Of a DNA stretch of 51,975 bases, positions 34,364-44,261 are shown in pieces (position 1 is the first letter of the stretch; every line of letters begins with the position of its first letter). The stretch is from Acetobacter sp. DsW_063. GTDB taxonomy: Bacteria > Pseudomonadota > Alphaproteobacteria > Acetobacterales > Acetobacteraceae. The stretch lies in NCBI RefSeq assembly GCF_002153745.1, contig NZ_JOPL01000041.1, positions 1 to 51,975 of the forward strand, read 5' to 3'. The position numbers were made by a program, and so were the translations under genes. Below the pieces are notes generated by a model. It was not told where the DNA came from and did not search any database. It saw only the letters and a list, made by a program, of their open reading frames with translations.

Positions 34364-34421
34364 GGCTCGGAGCCTGCATCACTCTCCGGTGGCGCGCAAC
34401 GACAATGCCGAACCCGCGACG

Positions 34422-37400
34422 TCACATTTCTCCCACAGGCCCGACCAGACGCACGAAAGCCGCCCGCACCGCCAACGCGACCTCTTCCATGCGCGCGACA
34501 AGACGCGCGACGTCGCTTTCGCCCATCGCGCGTAACAACGCCTGTAGTGTCGCCGGCGGCAGCGATTCCAGGGCGCCATGCGGTGGCTTCGGCCCGCACA
34601 GCAGCCTCAGCGCACCCTGCAGCGTCCGCCAGAACTGGTCAGCGGAGACGAGGAAGCGCGCGTCCTCCCGCCCCAACACCCCCGTACGACCCAGTCGCTG
34701 AAGCGCCGTCGCAGTCACGGGCGAGCGCGCCTCAGTAGAGTCCGCCAGAAGCTGCAGCGCCTGCGCGATGAAATCCACCTCCATCAGCCCTCCGGCCCGC
34801 AGCTTCACGTCGCACGGACCTGACGATGGACGATCCCGCTCCAGACGCGCGCGCATCGCGGCGGCGTCGCCCAGAACGTCGTTTCCGCCCGCGTCGCTAC
34901 GCCCCAGAGCGGCGGCGAACGCATCCTGCATGTTCTTGCGCAACGGCGCGCGGGCGCCATCTTCACCCGCCACGGCGACGACGCGCGCCCGCGTCAACGC
35001 CATGCGTTCCCAGGTCCACGCCGAGTCCTCGTGATAACGGCGGAACGCAGTCAGCGAGACCGCCACCGGCCCCGCAGCGCCGGACGGCCTCAAACGCATA
35101 TCCACCGCATAGAGCGGCCCCTCCGCATCCGGGGCCGTCAACGCGCCGACGAAGCTGTGCGCGAGGCGGAGATAATATTGCGACGCCGTGACCGCGCGCC
35201 CGGTCTTTCCCGCCGCGACGACGCTGTGCGCCGACTCTTCCGGATGGTCGAAGACCAGCATCAGGTCGAGATCAGACCCCGACATCATCTCCCGCGATCC
35301 CGCCTTGCCCAGCGCGACCAGCGCTGCGGCGCCGCCGGGAACGCGACCGTGACGCAGACGATGTTCGCGGAGCACGGCGTCCAGCAGCACGGCGATCACC
35401 GCATCGGCCATCGCCGTGCGATCCCGCGCCGTACGATCTTCGTCGAGCCTACCCTCCAGCCGCGCCACGGACAGACGGAACTCCTCCGCCCGCACCACCG
35501 GCCGCAAACGTCCGATCAGCAGGTCCAGAGGAGGTCGCTCGTCGGCAAGCGAGCGTATGCGTGCGGGAGCCGCCGCCTCACCGCCCGACATGTCTTCCGG
35601 CTCCAGAAGCCCCTCCAGCGCGGACGGCGTGTCCGCCAGATGGTCCGCCAGAAACGGAGAGGCGTCGAAAATCGCGGCGATGCGTGCGATCAGCGCCGGA
35701 TTGCGCTCCAGCAGCGACAGAAGCTGCACGCCCGCCCGCTGCCGTGAAAGCAGCGTGTCAAAATGTCTGAGACAGGCGAGCGGGTTGCGCCGCGCGATGA
35801 AACTGGTCAGCAACGACGGCGCCAGGGCACGCAGGAGGCTGTGAGCGCGCTCCGACTGAAGCGCGCGGCGGCTGTTGCCCGCCCAGTGGCGCAGCAGCGC
35901 CGCCGCCGTCTCGCAGTCGGCCTCAGGGAAGCCTGCCGCCGCCAGACGTTCCGGCAGATCTTCCGCGGACAGATCGGACAGGGAGGCGCTGGCGCGTGGC
36001 CCACGTGTGGGCGTCGTGAAGTGGCGTTCGAAGATTCTGCGCGCCGCACGCATCTGCGGCAGCAGATCCAGAGCCAGATCACCGCCACTGGCGTAACCCA
36101 GAAAGATGGCGAGCGCTTCGAACCCTTCCCGGTTCGCGGGGATGTCGTGCGTCTGCTGATCGGCGCGCATCTGGATTCGATGCTCGACCTCACGAAGCAG
36201 GCGATACGCGCGTGACAGCGTCGCCGCCTCCTCCGCCGGGAGATGCCCGGAACGCGTCAGCCCTCGCAACGCCTGCAGGGTGCGGCGCTCCCGCAGGCCC
36301 GGCGTCTTGCCGCCCCAGACAAGCTGCATCGCCTGCGTGACGAATTCGATCTCTCGTATGCCGCCCTCGCCGAGCTTGACGTTATGGCCCAGCAGCCATT
36401 GCGCCCCGGCCTCAGGGTCCGTCAGCGTCGCGTCCGGCAATCGCGCCAACCCCGCGCGACCGGGTTTTCGGTGGCGGTCGATCTTCGACTTCATGTCATG
36501 AATGTCGTCGATCAGCGCAAAATCGAGATTCCGTCGCCATACGAACGGGTGGATGGCGCGCAGAAAATCGCGCCCCAGCGGAATGTTTCCCGCTACGGGC
36601 CGCGCTTTGGTCATCGCCGCGCGCTCCCATGTCTGGCCGAGGCTTTCGTAGTAGGCGATGGCGGCCGGCAGCGACACGGCGAGCGGCGTCGCTGACGGGT
36701 CCGGGCGCAGGCGCAGATCGGTGCGAAACACGTATCCGTCCGCGTCCCGCGCTTCCATGAGGCGAACAAGGTCGCTAGTGATACGGATGAACGTCTGGCG
36801 CGCAGTGTCCGGATCGGCGTGGAGATCGGCGTCGAAGAGCGCCACGAGATCTATGTCCGAGGAGAAGTTCAGTTCCCGCGCGCCCAGCTTTCCCATCGCC
36901 AGCACGACGTAGCCGCTGCCTCGCGCGGGCTGATCGGGGTTCTTCAGCGACAGGCGTCCTGCCTCATACGCGGCGCGAAGCAGATGATTGACGGACGCGT
37001 CGAGCGCAGCTTCGGCCAACCTGCTCAGCGCCAGCGTGACCGATTCCAACGACCAGAAACCGCCGATATCAGCCAAAGCCGCGCCAAGGGCGACGCGCCC
37101 CTTGGCGACACGCAGGGCGTGCGCGAGATCCTCTCGCGGCGTCGTGCAGGACAACGCAGACAGCGCTTCCAGCGCCTCCTCGACGAATCGGTCCGGTCCG
37201 TTTTCCAGCAGACGCGCGAAATCGACCGGGCTTCTGAGCGCGAGATCGGCGAGATAAGGACTCGAGCCGCCGACGCACGCGAGCAGGGACGACGCTCCCG
37301 GCGAAGCCAGCATTTCCGGCGGCAATCCTTCTTCCAGCCACAATGCCCGGATATCGACCGCAAAACGCTCTGCCGCCGCCTCATCAACTGGCAGCGTCCA

Positions 37401-37586
37401 GCGTCCGGCGGGCCAGTCGACGCCCGCGACGCTGCGTTGGCCAACCGCGTGCGGCGCATCGCGTTGATGGTCCAGAAGCTCGTCGTGCCCGGCATGGGAC
37501 GCGGGAGCGTGATCCGGCGCGCGGCGGGCGCGAGCGGAAGACCGGGGAGGCCCGCCGCGCGGGGTAAGGGGAGTGTTTCCAGGCAT
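34422..37586 (-). CDS. glnE: Glutamine synthetase adenylyltransferase/deadenylyltransferase
   Basis: A 1054-aa bifunctional enzyme that adds AMP to, or removes it from, glutamine synthetase in response to PII and glutamine. Two nucleotidyltransferase domains are seen, each with the metal-binding Asp pair: the N-terminal deadenylylating one near residue 240 (GARELNFSSDIDLVALFD) and the C-terminal adenylylating one near 770 (GKAGSREMMSGSDLDLMLVF), each followed by a helical PII-uridylyltransferase-like domain. The first 80 residues are Pro/Arg/His-rich and longer than in most homologues, so the start could be further in. It is divergent from the AsmA-like gene with only 38 bp between the starts. 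Confidence 0.97.
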   Translation of the reverse strand: MPGNTPLTPRGGPPRSSARARRAPDHAPASHAGHDELLDHQRDAPHAVGQRSVAGVDWPAGRWTLPVDEAAAERFAVDIRALWLEEGLPPEMLASPGASSLLACVGGSSPYLADLALRSPVDFARLLENGPDRFVEEALEALSALSCTTPREDLAHALRVAKGRVALGAALADIGGFWSLESVTLALSRLAEAALDASVNHLLRAAYEAGRLSLKNPDQPARGSGYVVLAMGKLGARELNFSSDIDLVALFDADLHADPDTARQTFIRITSDLVRLMEARDADGYVFRTDLRLRPDPSATPLAVSLPAAIAYYESLGQTWERAAMTKARPVAGNIPLGRDFLRAIHPFVWRRNLDFALIDDIHDMKSKIDRHRKPGRAGLARLPDATLTDPEAGAQWLLGHNVKLGEGGIREIEFVTQAMQLVWGGKTPGLRERRTLQALRGLTRSGHLPAEEAATLSRAYRLLREVEHRIQMRADQQTHDIPANREGFEALAIFLGYASGGDLALDLLPQMRAARRIFERHFTTPTRGPRASASLSDLSAEDLPERLAAAGFPEADCETAAALLRHWAGNSRRALQSERAHSLLRALAPSLLTSFIARRNPLACLRHFDTLLSRQRAGVQLLSLLERNPALIARIAAIFDASPFLADHLADTPSALEGLLEPEDMSGGEAAAPARIRSLADERPPLDLLIGRLRPVVRAEEFRLSVARLEGRLDEDRTARDRTAMADAVIAVLLDAVLREHRLRHGRVPGGAAALVALGKAGSREMMSGSDLDLMLVFDHPEESAHSVVAAGKTGRAVTASQYYLRLAHSFVGALTAPDAEGPLYAVDMRLRPSGAAGPVAVSLTAFRRYHEDSAWTWERMALTRARVVAVAGEDGARAPLRKNMQDAFAAALGRSDAGGNDVLGDAAAMRARLERDRPSSGPCDVKLRAGGLMEVDFIAQALQLLADSTEARSPVTATALQRLGRTGVLGREDARFLVSADQFWRTLQGALRLLCGPKPPHGALESLPPATLQALLRAMGESDVARLVARMEEVALAVRAAFVRLVGPVGEM

Positions 37587-37624
37587 GCGCTTTATGGATC
37601 AGTGAGACCGGCAGGGATGCGGGC

Positions 37625-40600
37625 GTGAGCGCTTCTGGTCAAGCCTCGTCGACAACCTCCTCCCCCCGGATCGGCAAACGTCGGTCGCGCGTGTGGTGCC
37701 GCCTGCGCTGCTGCGGCGTGCTGACGGCGCTGCTGGTTGTCCTTCCGGCTCTGGGGTTCGTGGCTCTCCTCGTCACCATGATGTTCCGGCCGCTGAATGT
37801 AACGCCGCTGGTTCGCCCCTTCACGCCGATCGTCATCGCCAGGGGTGCAGCGGGCGCGCCACCGCGCGGGCGCCTTGCCATCGGCCATGCCGAACTGCAG
37901 TGGATGGGACTGCGGGACGGTTTTGGCTCGCCTGTCCTTCTGCGGTTGCACGACGTAACGATCCTCGACGCCCGTGGAAACACGGTGGACCGCATCAGGG
38001 ACGGAGCCGTCGCGCTCGACGCTTTCCCTTTGTTTCGCGGTCGCATCGCGATCACCAACCTTCAGGTCGGCGGCGCCAGGCTGACGCTCCGGCGTGACGA
38101 GGGCGGCGACGTAGATCTGGATTATGGCGACGACGGGTCGAGCCGCCACGGCGGCGGCCTGCAGGTCGAGTTGAATCATCTGCATCATCTCGCGTTGTCA
38201 GACGCTCATGTGGAGGTAAACGACCGCGCGCTTCACGCTCGCTGGATCGTAGACCCGGTCGACGCTACGTTGACCCCGGTGCTGGTGCGTTGGCGGCGTG
38301 GGCTGGTCGGCTCTCTGACCATCGGCGTCGCAGCGCGGCCAGATGGTTCAAGCAACGCAATCCCCGCGCCCTTCCAGGTCAACCTGAACGCGCATGGCGA
38401 CCGCGCGCCGGGCGACCTGCTCTCGTGGCATGTCTCCGTCGCGCCAACAACGCCCGCCGGACTGGCGCCAGTCGTTCCCGCCCTCGCGGCTATGAAATTG
38501 CCGCTCGGCCTGACGGCGGACGTCACCCTCCACGCAGGGCGTTGGCTCGGCATGGTCACGCCGCGCGACGCAACCGTGACCGTGACCGGCGGTGAAGGCG
38601 AGGTCGACGCTGCCGGATCGACTTTGTTCACTCAGGACGTGGAGGCGCGTCTACGCCTCGAATTTCCTGAACCGCCGACTCACCTGCTCAGACGGGAGGC
38701 CATGCCCGCACGTCTGGATGTGACAGAACTCCGCGCGCGCTTGCGTCCGCCGCCGTCTCCTCTCGCAGACTCATCGGCGATTCCTCTGGCAGAAACCCGA
38801 ACGGAGAATGCGCCTGCGACCACCGACGGGACGGTCGCCACCCCGACGCAGGCTGACAAAACCAAACCCTCCGAACCAGCAATTCCAAAGGGCGCGACGC
38901 AGGTAAGCGACACGCAGGCCGCAGACGCCGCCGAGGCCGGAAGCACGGCCCCAACCGCTCAGCAGGACGACCCCGGCCTGACGGCGACTGCAAGCGGCAC
39001 GCTTTCATGGGCGGACATACACAAACCCACAGTTTTGTCCGGCGACCTGTCGGCGGCGCTGACCGATATTCCGTTCGTTTACGTCGCCCGTTACTGGCCC
39101 GCTCTCGCCGGTAAAGGGGCGCGGAAGTGGGTGACCCAGAACATCACCACGGGCATGTTGCGCAACACGCATGTCTCCGTCAGCCTCGTTCCCGGTCCGG
39201 ACGGGCGCAAGCCCGTCATGTCACGTATCAGCGGCGGGCTGGACGGAGAGGGACTGGACGTTCACTGGCTTCGTCCCATCGCGCCGCTGCACGGCGTCGA
39301 CGCACATCTCAGCTTCGTCGATCCGAAGACGATCATGATCCGCTTCGACCATGGCTATCAGCTTGTCGAACGTGCGGGCCGACGCGTGGATTCGAACGCG
39401 ACCGGCAAGCTCGCGCTGGGGGCGGGCAGCATGGAAATTCACGATCTGGACAAGAAGGATCAGACCGGCGTTCTCGACATCACACTTGCAGGGGACCTGC
39501 GGGACCATATCGCGGTGCTGAGCGAGCCGCGCCTGCATATCCTGTCGAAGCACCCGCTGCCGTTTACACATCCGAGCGGCTGGGCTGTCGCGCGTAGCAA
39601 ACTCGAACTGCCTCTGGAATCACATATTACGACCGATGACATGAGGCTGGACGGTCATGCTCAGCTCACCCACGTTCATCTCGGCGACGCGGCGATCGGA
39701 CGCGACATGGACGACGCCACCATCGCCATGAACGTCACGATGAAGGGGCTGACGCTAACTGGCTCCGGCCTTTTCGCGCATATTCCCACAGACGTTCAGG
39801 GCAGCGTGGATTTCGACGCCGCGCCGCCGCGCCATGTCGTCGACAAAGTCGACGCGCAGATGCACATGACGCCCGAGAACGCCGTCCTTGCCGGAATTCC
39901 CGTGGACGGACGCTTCGACGGCGTGGCTGACATGAACGCGAAATATGCGTCCATGAGCGACGGAACGGCGACTCTTGGCTTGAATCTCGACCTGACGCGG
40001 GCGGCGGTTCACATCCCCATGTGGAGCAAGCCCGCGGACGTTCCAGCCAATGCGAGCGTGCAGCTGACGATCGACCACGGCTCCCTGTCGACGGTCACTG
40101 ACATACGCGCCACCGGCCCCGATCTGACATTGAGCGGGGAAGCAAAACTCCATGACGGAGCGCCGCCAGAGCTGATCGTGCCTGAGTTCCACGTCGGTCG
40201 CTCCAACGGATCGGCCAGTTTCACTGCCCCCATGACGGCGACGCAGCCGATTTCCGTTCATGTGAAGGCTTCCACGCTCGACCTCACGCCGCTGGTGCAG
40301 GGCCCGGACGAGAAAATGCCTGCGAAGAAGCCGACGACCTACCATGTCCCGCAGGCGGCCAGCGGCAAGGTGGAAGGCCCACCGGGGCGGCCGTGGTTCA
40401 TCGATGTCGACGCGGACACGCTGTATTACAGCAAGACGGGAGCGCTCGGCGGCGTATCCGCGCATATCGAACACAATGGCGTCCGGCTGCAGCGCCTTCG
40501 GTTCTCAATGGCCTCTCCCTCAACCGCCACTGCCGTGTTGGAGCCTGTTGGCGCGACACGGCGCCTGACAGCCGACGTCACCAATTTCGGCATGCTCGCC

Positions 40601-41134
40601 GCGCGTACCGGTATGGTCAGCACAATGTCCGGCGGAAATGCGCGGTTGGAGGGACACTTTGACGATTCTCGCGAGAACGCCCCGTTCCACGGGCGTCTGA
40701 ACATCTCTCCGTTCGTAATTACGAAAGCGCCGGACGCGCTGCTGATGGCGCGCAGCTTGTCGATTTACGGCTGGTTCAACGCCCGTAAAAACGGAGAATT
40801 CGAAGTCGACCGGTTCAGCATGCCGGTCTCTTTCGCCGACGGCGTGCTGCATATCGAAGACGGGCGCGCGGGCAATGGCGCACTCGGAGCCACGATCGAG
40901 GGGCCTATCGACCTCGATCACGGCACGATGAATCTTGCGGGCACCATCGTGCCCGCGTTCGCCGTCAATGCGCTGCCCGGCAAGTTGCCCGGCGTCGGCA
41001 AGCTGTTTTCTCCCGAAAAAGACGGCGGCCTTCTCGCCGTCAAATTCGCGGTGAACGGCAAGCTGGACGATCCGGCGTTCTCCGTCAGTCCTTTCACGAT
41101 CTTCCTGCCCGGCGTCCTGCGCGACATGTTCTGA
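37625..41134 (+). CDS. AsmA-like/DUF3971 envelope protein (YhdP-like)
   Basis: A 1169-aa protein anchored by one N-terminal membrane helix (LLVVLPALGFVALLVTMMFR, about 35-55) with the remainder in the periplasm. The rest is long beta-rich repeats of the AsmA/YhdP bridge class, thought to carry phospholipids between membranes. The end (GPIDLDHGTMNLAGTIVPAF; ... VNALPGKLPGVGKLF; ... FAVNGKLDDPAFSVSP) is the conserved AsmA-like C-terminal part. A disordered Ala/Thr/Pro/Glu-rich insert lies around residues 380-450. The start is GTG 37625, close to the divergent glnE start, so both genes probably share the short promoter region. Exact cargo is unknown. Confidence 0.88.
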   Translation: MSASGQASSTTSSPRIGKRRSRVWCRLRCCGVLTALLVVLPALGFVALLVTMMFRPLNVTPLVRPFTPIVIARGAAGAPPRGRLAIGHAELQWMGLRDGFGSPVLLRLHDVTILDARGNTVDRIRDGAVALDAFPLFRGRIAITNLQVGGARLTLRRDEGGDVDLDYGDDGSSRHGGGLQVELNHLHHLALSDAHVEVNDRALHARWIVDPVDATLTPVLVRWRRGLVGSLTIGVAARPDGSSNAIPAPFQVNLNAHGDRAPGDLLSWHVSVAPTTPAGLAPVVPALAAMKLPLGLTADVTLHAGRWLGMVTPRDATVTVTGGEGEVDAAGSTLFTQDVEARLRLEFPEPPTHLLRREAMPARLDVTELRARLRPPPSPLADSSAIPLAETRTENAPATTDGTVATPTQADKTKPSEPAIPKGATQVSDTQAADAAEAGSTAPTAQQDDPGLTATASGTLSWADIHKPTVLSGDLSAALTDIPFVYVARYWPALAGKGARKWVTQNITTGMLRNTHVSVSLVPGPDGRKPVMSRISGGLDGEGLDVHWLRPIAPLHGVDAHLSFVDPKTIMIRFDHGYQLVERAGRRVDSNATGKLALGAGSMEIHDLDKKDQTGVLDITLAGDLRDHIAVLSEPRLHILSKHPLPFTHPSGWAVARSKLELPLESHITTDDMRLDGHAQLTHVHLGDAAIGRDMDDATIAMNVTMKGLTLTGSGLFAHIPTDVQGSVDFDAAPPRHVVDKVDAQMHMTPENAVLAGIPVDGRFDGVADMNAKYASMSDGTATLGLNLDLTRAAVHIPMWSKPADVPANASVQLTIDHGSLSTVTDIRATGPDLTLSGEAKLHDGAPPELIVPEFHVGRSNGSASFTAPMTATQPISVHVKASTLDLTPLVQGPDEKMPAKKPTTYHVPQAASGKVEGPPGRPWFIDVDADTLYYSKTGALGGVSAHIEHNGVRLQRLRFSMASPSTATAVLEPVGATRRLTADVTNFGMLAARTGMVSTMSGGNARLEGHFDDSRENAPFHGRLNISPFVITKAPDALLMARSLSIYGWFNARKNGEFEVDRFSMPVSFADGVLHIEDGRAGNGALGATIEGPIDLDHGTMNLAGTIVPAFAVNALPGKLPGVGKLFSPEKDGGLLAVKFAVNGKLDDPAFSVSPFTIFLPGVLRDMF

Positions 41135-41272
41135 AGGTCATTCGCGTATACGGACGGGCCCGATTTCGTCCACGGGCGCTAGTCTGACAGGAAGGCCGCG
41201 CCTATATCTCTTCCGCAACCCGACGCCTGACGGCGACCTTCCGGGCGAAGTAGAGTGACGGAGACGACGACC

Positions 41273-42283
41273 ATGTCCGCGACGCAAGACGCAACCGCAA
41301 CGCCCGCAAACGCGACATCATCCTCCGGCGCGCTTGCGCCCGTGACCGTGCTGACCGGATTTCTCGGCGCGGGGAAGACTACGCTGCTCAACCACATTCT
41401 AACCGCTCAGCACGGCCGCAACTACGCCGTCATCATCAACGAGTTCGGCGAACTCGGCGTGGACAACGACCTGGTCGTCGACGCCGACGAGGAAGTGTTC
41501 GAGATGAACAACGGGTGCATCTGCTGCACCGTGCGCGGCGACCTGATCCGCATCCTTGGCAGCCTGATGAAGCGCCGGCAGAAATTCGACGGGATCATCG
41601 TCGAGACGACGGGCCTCGCCGATCCCGCCCCGGTGGCGCAGACCTTTTTCGTGGACGCAGACGTGCGCGCGAAGACTCGACTGGACGCGGTCGTGACGGT
41701 CGTGGACGCCTACAACGTGCTCCAGACTCTGGAAGAAAGCCCCGAGGCGACCAACCAGATCGCCTTCGCGGACGTCATCATCCTGAACAAGGTCGATCTG
41801 GTGGACGCCGCGAAGATCGCAGAGATCGAAGCGCGCATCCGCACAATCAACGCTTTCGTGCGCATCCATCACGCAACGCGCGGCGACGTGGCGTTGACCG
41901 ACGTTCTGGATCAGGGCGGTTTCGACCTGCAGCGCGCGCTCGCCGCTCACCCCGATTTCCTCGAAAACTCCGAACATTCGCATGAGGAGAACGTGACCAG
42001 CATGTCCTTCACGCTCCCCGGCCCAGCGGACGAGCCGCGTTTTCAGGCATGGATCGGCGCCCTCCTGCAGGAACAGGGCGCAGACATCCTCCGCGCCAAG
42101 GGCATACTGGACTTCAAGGGTCGGGACGAACGTTTCGCGTTTCAGGCGGTGCATATGATGGCGGATGGCGACTTCATCGGTCCGTGGAGAGCGGGTGAAA
42201 AACGTGAATCCCGGCTGGTGCTGATCGGACGCAACCTCAACCGCCCGCGTCTGCGCCGTGGTTTCGAGAGCTGCCTGGCCTGA
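41273..42283 (+). CDS. CobW/G3E family GTP-binding metallochaperone
   Basis: A 336-aa G3E GTPase. P-loop GFLGAGKTT is at about 29-37, NEFGELGVDNDL follows, the metal-binding CICC motif (NNGCICCTVRGDL) at about 82-85, ETTGLADPAPV as switch region, NKVDL as guanine-specificity motif, and the CobW C-terminal domain (TLPGPADEPRFQAW; ILRAKGILDFKGRDERFAFQ). Relatives insert zinc or cobalt into target proteins (COG0523; ZNG1/ZagA). No GTP-cyclohydrolase or Zur-type palindrome is seen nearby, but a WD40 protein gene follows on the same strand, a pairing I recall from other alphaproteobacteria. I chose ATG 41273 with GGAG 9 nt upstream rather than the GTG at 41255. Confidence 0.93.
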   Translation: MSATQDATATPANATSSSGALAPVTVLTGFLGAGKTTLLNHILTAQHGRNYAVIINEFGELGVDNDLVVDADEEVFEMNNGCICCTVRGDLIRILGSLMKRRQKFDGIIVETTGLADPAPVAQTFFVDADVRAKTRLDAVVTVVDAYNVLQTLEESPEATNQIAFADVIILNKVDLVDAAKIAEIEARIRTINAFVRIHHATRGDVALTDVLDQGGFDLQRALAAHPDFLENSEHSHEENVTSMSFTLPGPADEPRFQAWIGALLQEQGADILRAKGILDFKGRDERFAFQAVHMMADGDFIGPWRAGEKRESRLVLIGRNLNRPRLRRGFESCLA

Positions 42284-42456
42284 GGCGATCGCTCTCTACG
42301 CGCCGCCCGTCAGTGAGGGTGGCGTATGCGCGAACGCAGATCGTGAAAGTCCCTGATTACGTCCCTACCCCGACCATCTGACAATGCGCCCCACGCCAAA
42401 CATCCCGCCCAGCATCGCGGGTCTCCCCTTTTTATGACGGAGCCAGAAAGACCGGA

Positions 42457-43521
42457 ATGAGCAGCACGATTTCGCCCCCCAACTTTCCCGGCCTCGTGGA
42501 TTCACGAGGCGCCGAACGGCGTTTCGACGCCCATATCACCGGGTGCTGCACCTCTCGCGACAACAGTCTCCTCGCCTTCTCGACGGGAGAGGGCGACGTG
42601 ATCCTTGCTCCACGTTCCGGGCTGAAAACCCCGGATTCGTGGACGGTCTCGCAGGTCCATGACGGCCCTGCCCTCACGATCGCCCCCGATGTCAGCAGCG
42701 ACGCGTTCCTGACCGGTGGCGAAGACTGCCATTTGAAACGCACCTCTTCTTCCGGAACCGTTGAGACCGTCGCCCGATCGAGGCGCTGGATCGAGCATGT
42801 TACGACGTTCAGCCAGGGCAAGACCGCGCTGATCGCCTTCGCTTCCGGCAAGGAGGCGCAACTCTGGGCGGGAGGCGGCTCAGAGGCACTGCGAACGTTC
42901 GAACACGCGTCCACCGTCTCGGGGCTCGCATTCGACGGCAAGGGCAAGCGTCTGGCGGCGTCGCACTACAACGGCCTGTCCTTGTGGTTCGTGCAATCGA
43001 AGGACGGCAAGCCGCGTCTTCTGGAGTGGAAGGGCAGCCATCTTGGCGTCGCGATCCATCCTGCGGGCGAGGCCGTTGTCACCGCTATGCAGGAAAACGA
43101 ATTGCACGGCTGGCGTCTGTCAGACGGGCATAACATGCGTATGAGCGGTTATCCCTCGAAAATCGGCTCCATGGCGTTTACCCGCAACGGGAAATGGCTG
43201 GCCACGAGCGGCGCCGATTGCGTCGTGATGTGGCCGTTCTTCGGTGGCGGCCCGATTGGAAAGCCGCCCATGGAGACGCCCGGCATTCCGGGAGTCAACT
43301 GCACGCGGGTCGCCACTCATCCGACGCAGGATATCGTGGCGGCCGGTTTCGCCGATGGCGCGGTGCTGATGGTCGATTACACCTCGCACCGGGTGCTGCC
43401 GGTCTGCGCAGCGGCGGGAGGGCCGGTTTCGGCGCTGGCATTCAGCAGCGACGGCTGCATTTTGGGATATGGAACCGAAGACGGGCGTATAGGCGCTCTC
43501 GACCTGACGGCTCCAGACTGA
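42457..43521 (+). CDS. WD40 repeat protein paired with CobW
   Basis: A 354-aa soluble protein built of WD40-like repeats, probably one seven-bladed propeller. Repeat signatures include ALIAFASGKEAQLWAGGG, GKRLAASHYNGLSLWFV, GKWLATSGADCVVMWPF, QDIVAAGFADGAVLMVD and CILGYGTEDGRIGALDL. No signal peptide. It begins 173 bp after the CobW gene on the same strand. The CobW-WD40 pairing suggests the propeller takes part in metal-dependent protein maturation as a scaffold, but no direct function is established. The ribosome site before ATG 42457 is weak (GACCGG). Confidence 0.88.
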   Translation: MSSTISPPNFPGLVDSRGAERRFDAHITGCCTSRDNSLLAFSTGEGDVILAPRSGLKTPDSWTVSQVHDGPALTIAPDVSSDAFLTGGEDCHLKRTSSSGTVETVARSRRWIEHVTTFSQGKTALIAFASGKEAQLWAGGGSEALRTFEHASTVSGLAFDGKGKRLAASHYNGLSLWFVQSKDGKPRLLEWKGSHLGVAIHPAGEAVVTAMQENELHGWRLSDGHNMRMSGYPSKIGSMAFTRNGKWLATSGADCVVMWPFFGGGPIGKPPMETPGIPGVNCTRVATHPTQDIVAAGFADGAVLMVDYTSHRVLPVCAAAGGPVSALAFSSDGCILGYGTEDGRIGALDLTAPD

Positions 43522-44261
43522 CCGTTTTCCGCGGCAGTACCGCCGATGTCGCTCTGTTGAGCGAGACACATGTTTCGCCCGCAGGGTGGCGTATGGTCCT
43601 GTCCGTCCGTGTACTCGGCGCGGTAGCGGTCTGCACGCCCAACATCACGAAAATTGAAGAGTTGGATTTTTCGAATAAACTTTCAAAGTGAGCGTTTTTC
43701 TCTGGAAATTTTCTTCTATGTCGCTTGCCTGACTTCAATACGGCAGCGGCCTAGCTTTGCACTTTGCACTTACCGAGTAACGCCGGATTTAGCCTGCGTG
43801 CTCGGCGATGCCGCGTTACGATGTGACAAAATCCGCATCGCTCAACTGTGGCTGAGGCGCTCGGCTCACATCCCTGACTTTGATTGACAGATCCCCATGA
43901 ACCGCCCAGCTCGAGAGTTGCGCAGACTGAGCCTTCATGCGCGTTGTTCCCGAAAAAATCATAGAAGATTGCATATGTCATACAGCATTGACGCCTGAAA
44001 CATGAACAAATCAAATGCGTGTATTTTACACTATTTATAATAGTTATATATAGATATTACTAATTTAACATGTATTTTTGAAGCTGCTTCAACACAGCTA
44101 CGGACCATTCCTATGACGCCGCCGGTCAATATCTATACGAGCCCCCATCCACCATCCATACGGCTTCCGGCTGCGGTGAATGTGCCTACGACAACCTCCG
44201 ATCGAGCGCCTACATATGCAGCGACCGAGTCAGCGGAAACTGCCCCGGCTGCCCTCTTCTC
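43522..44261. other. Long intergenic region upstream of the siderophore receptor
   Basis: About 740 bp with a marked AT-rich core (43970-44090). A short inverted repeat ACTATT-TAT-AATAGT lies at 44030-44044 and contains TATAAT (44036-44041). No canonical Fur box was found. Short open stretches, for example a 35-codon one from ATG 43897, have no good ribosome site and are not recognised. It probably contains the receptor promoter; otherwise nothing firm. Confidence 0.4.

Noticed and set aside
41135-41272. Zur operator before the CobW gene
   Set aside because: Only an 8-bp CGTATACG palindrome is present; nothing like the long Zur dyad.
43897-44001. 35-codon plus-strand frame starting MNRPARELRR
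   Set aside because: No Shine-Dalgarno, no domain, and in a gene-poor region; could be part of a mobile-element end but I cannot support it.
44030-44044. Fur box before the siderophore receptor
   Set aside because: The dyad ACTATT-TAT-AATAGT does not match the Fur consensus; it is only noted as an inverted repeat.
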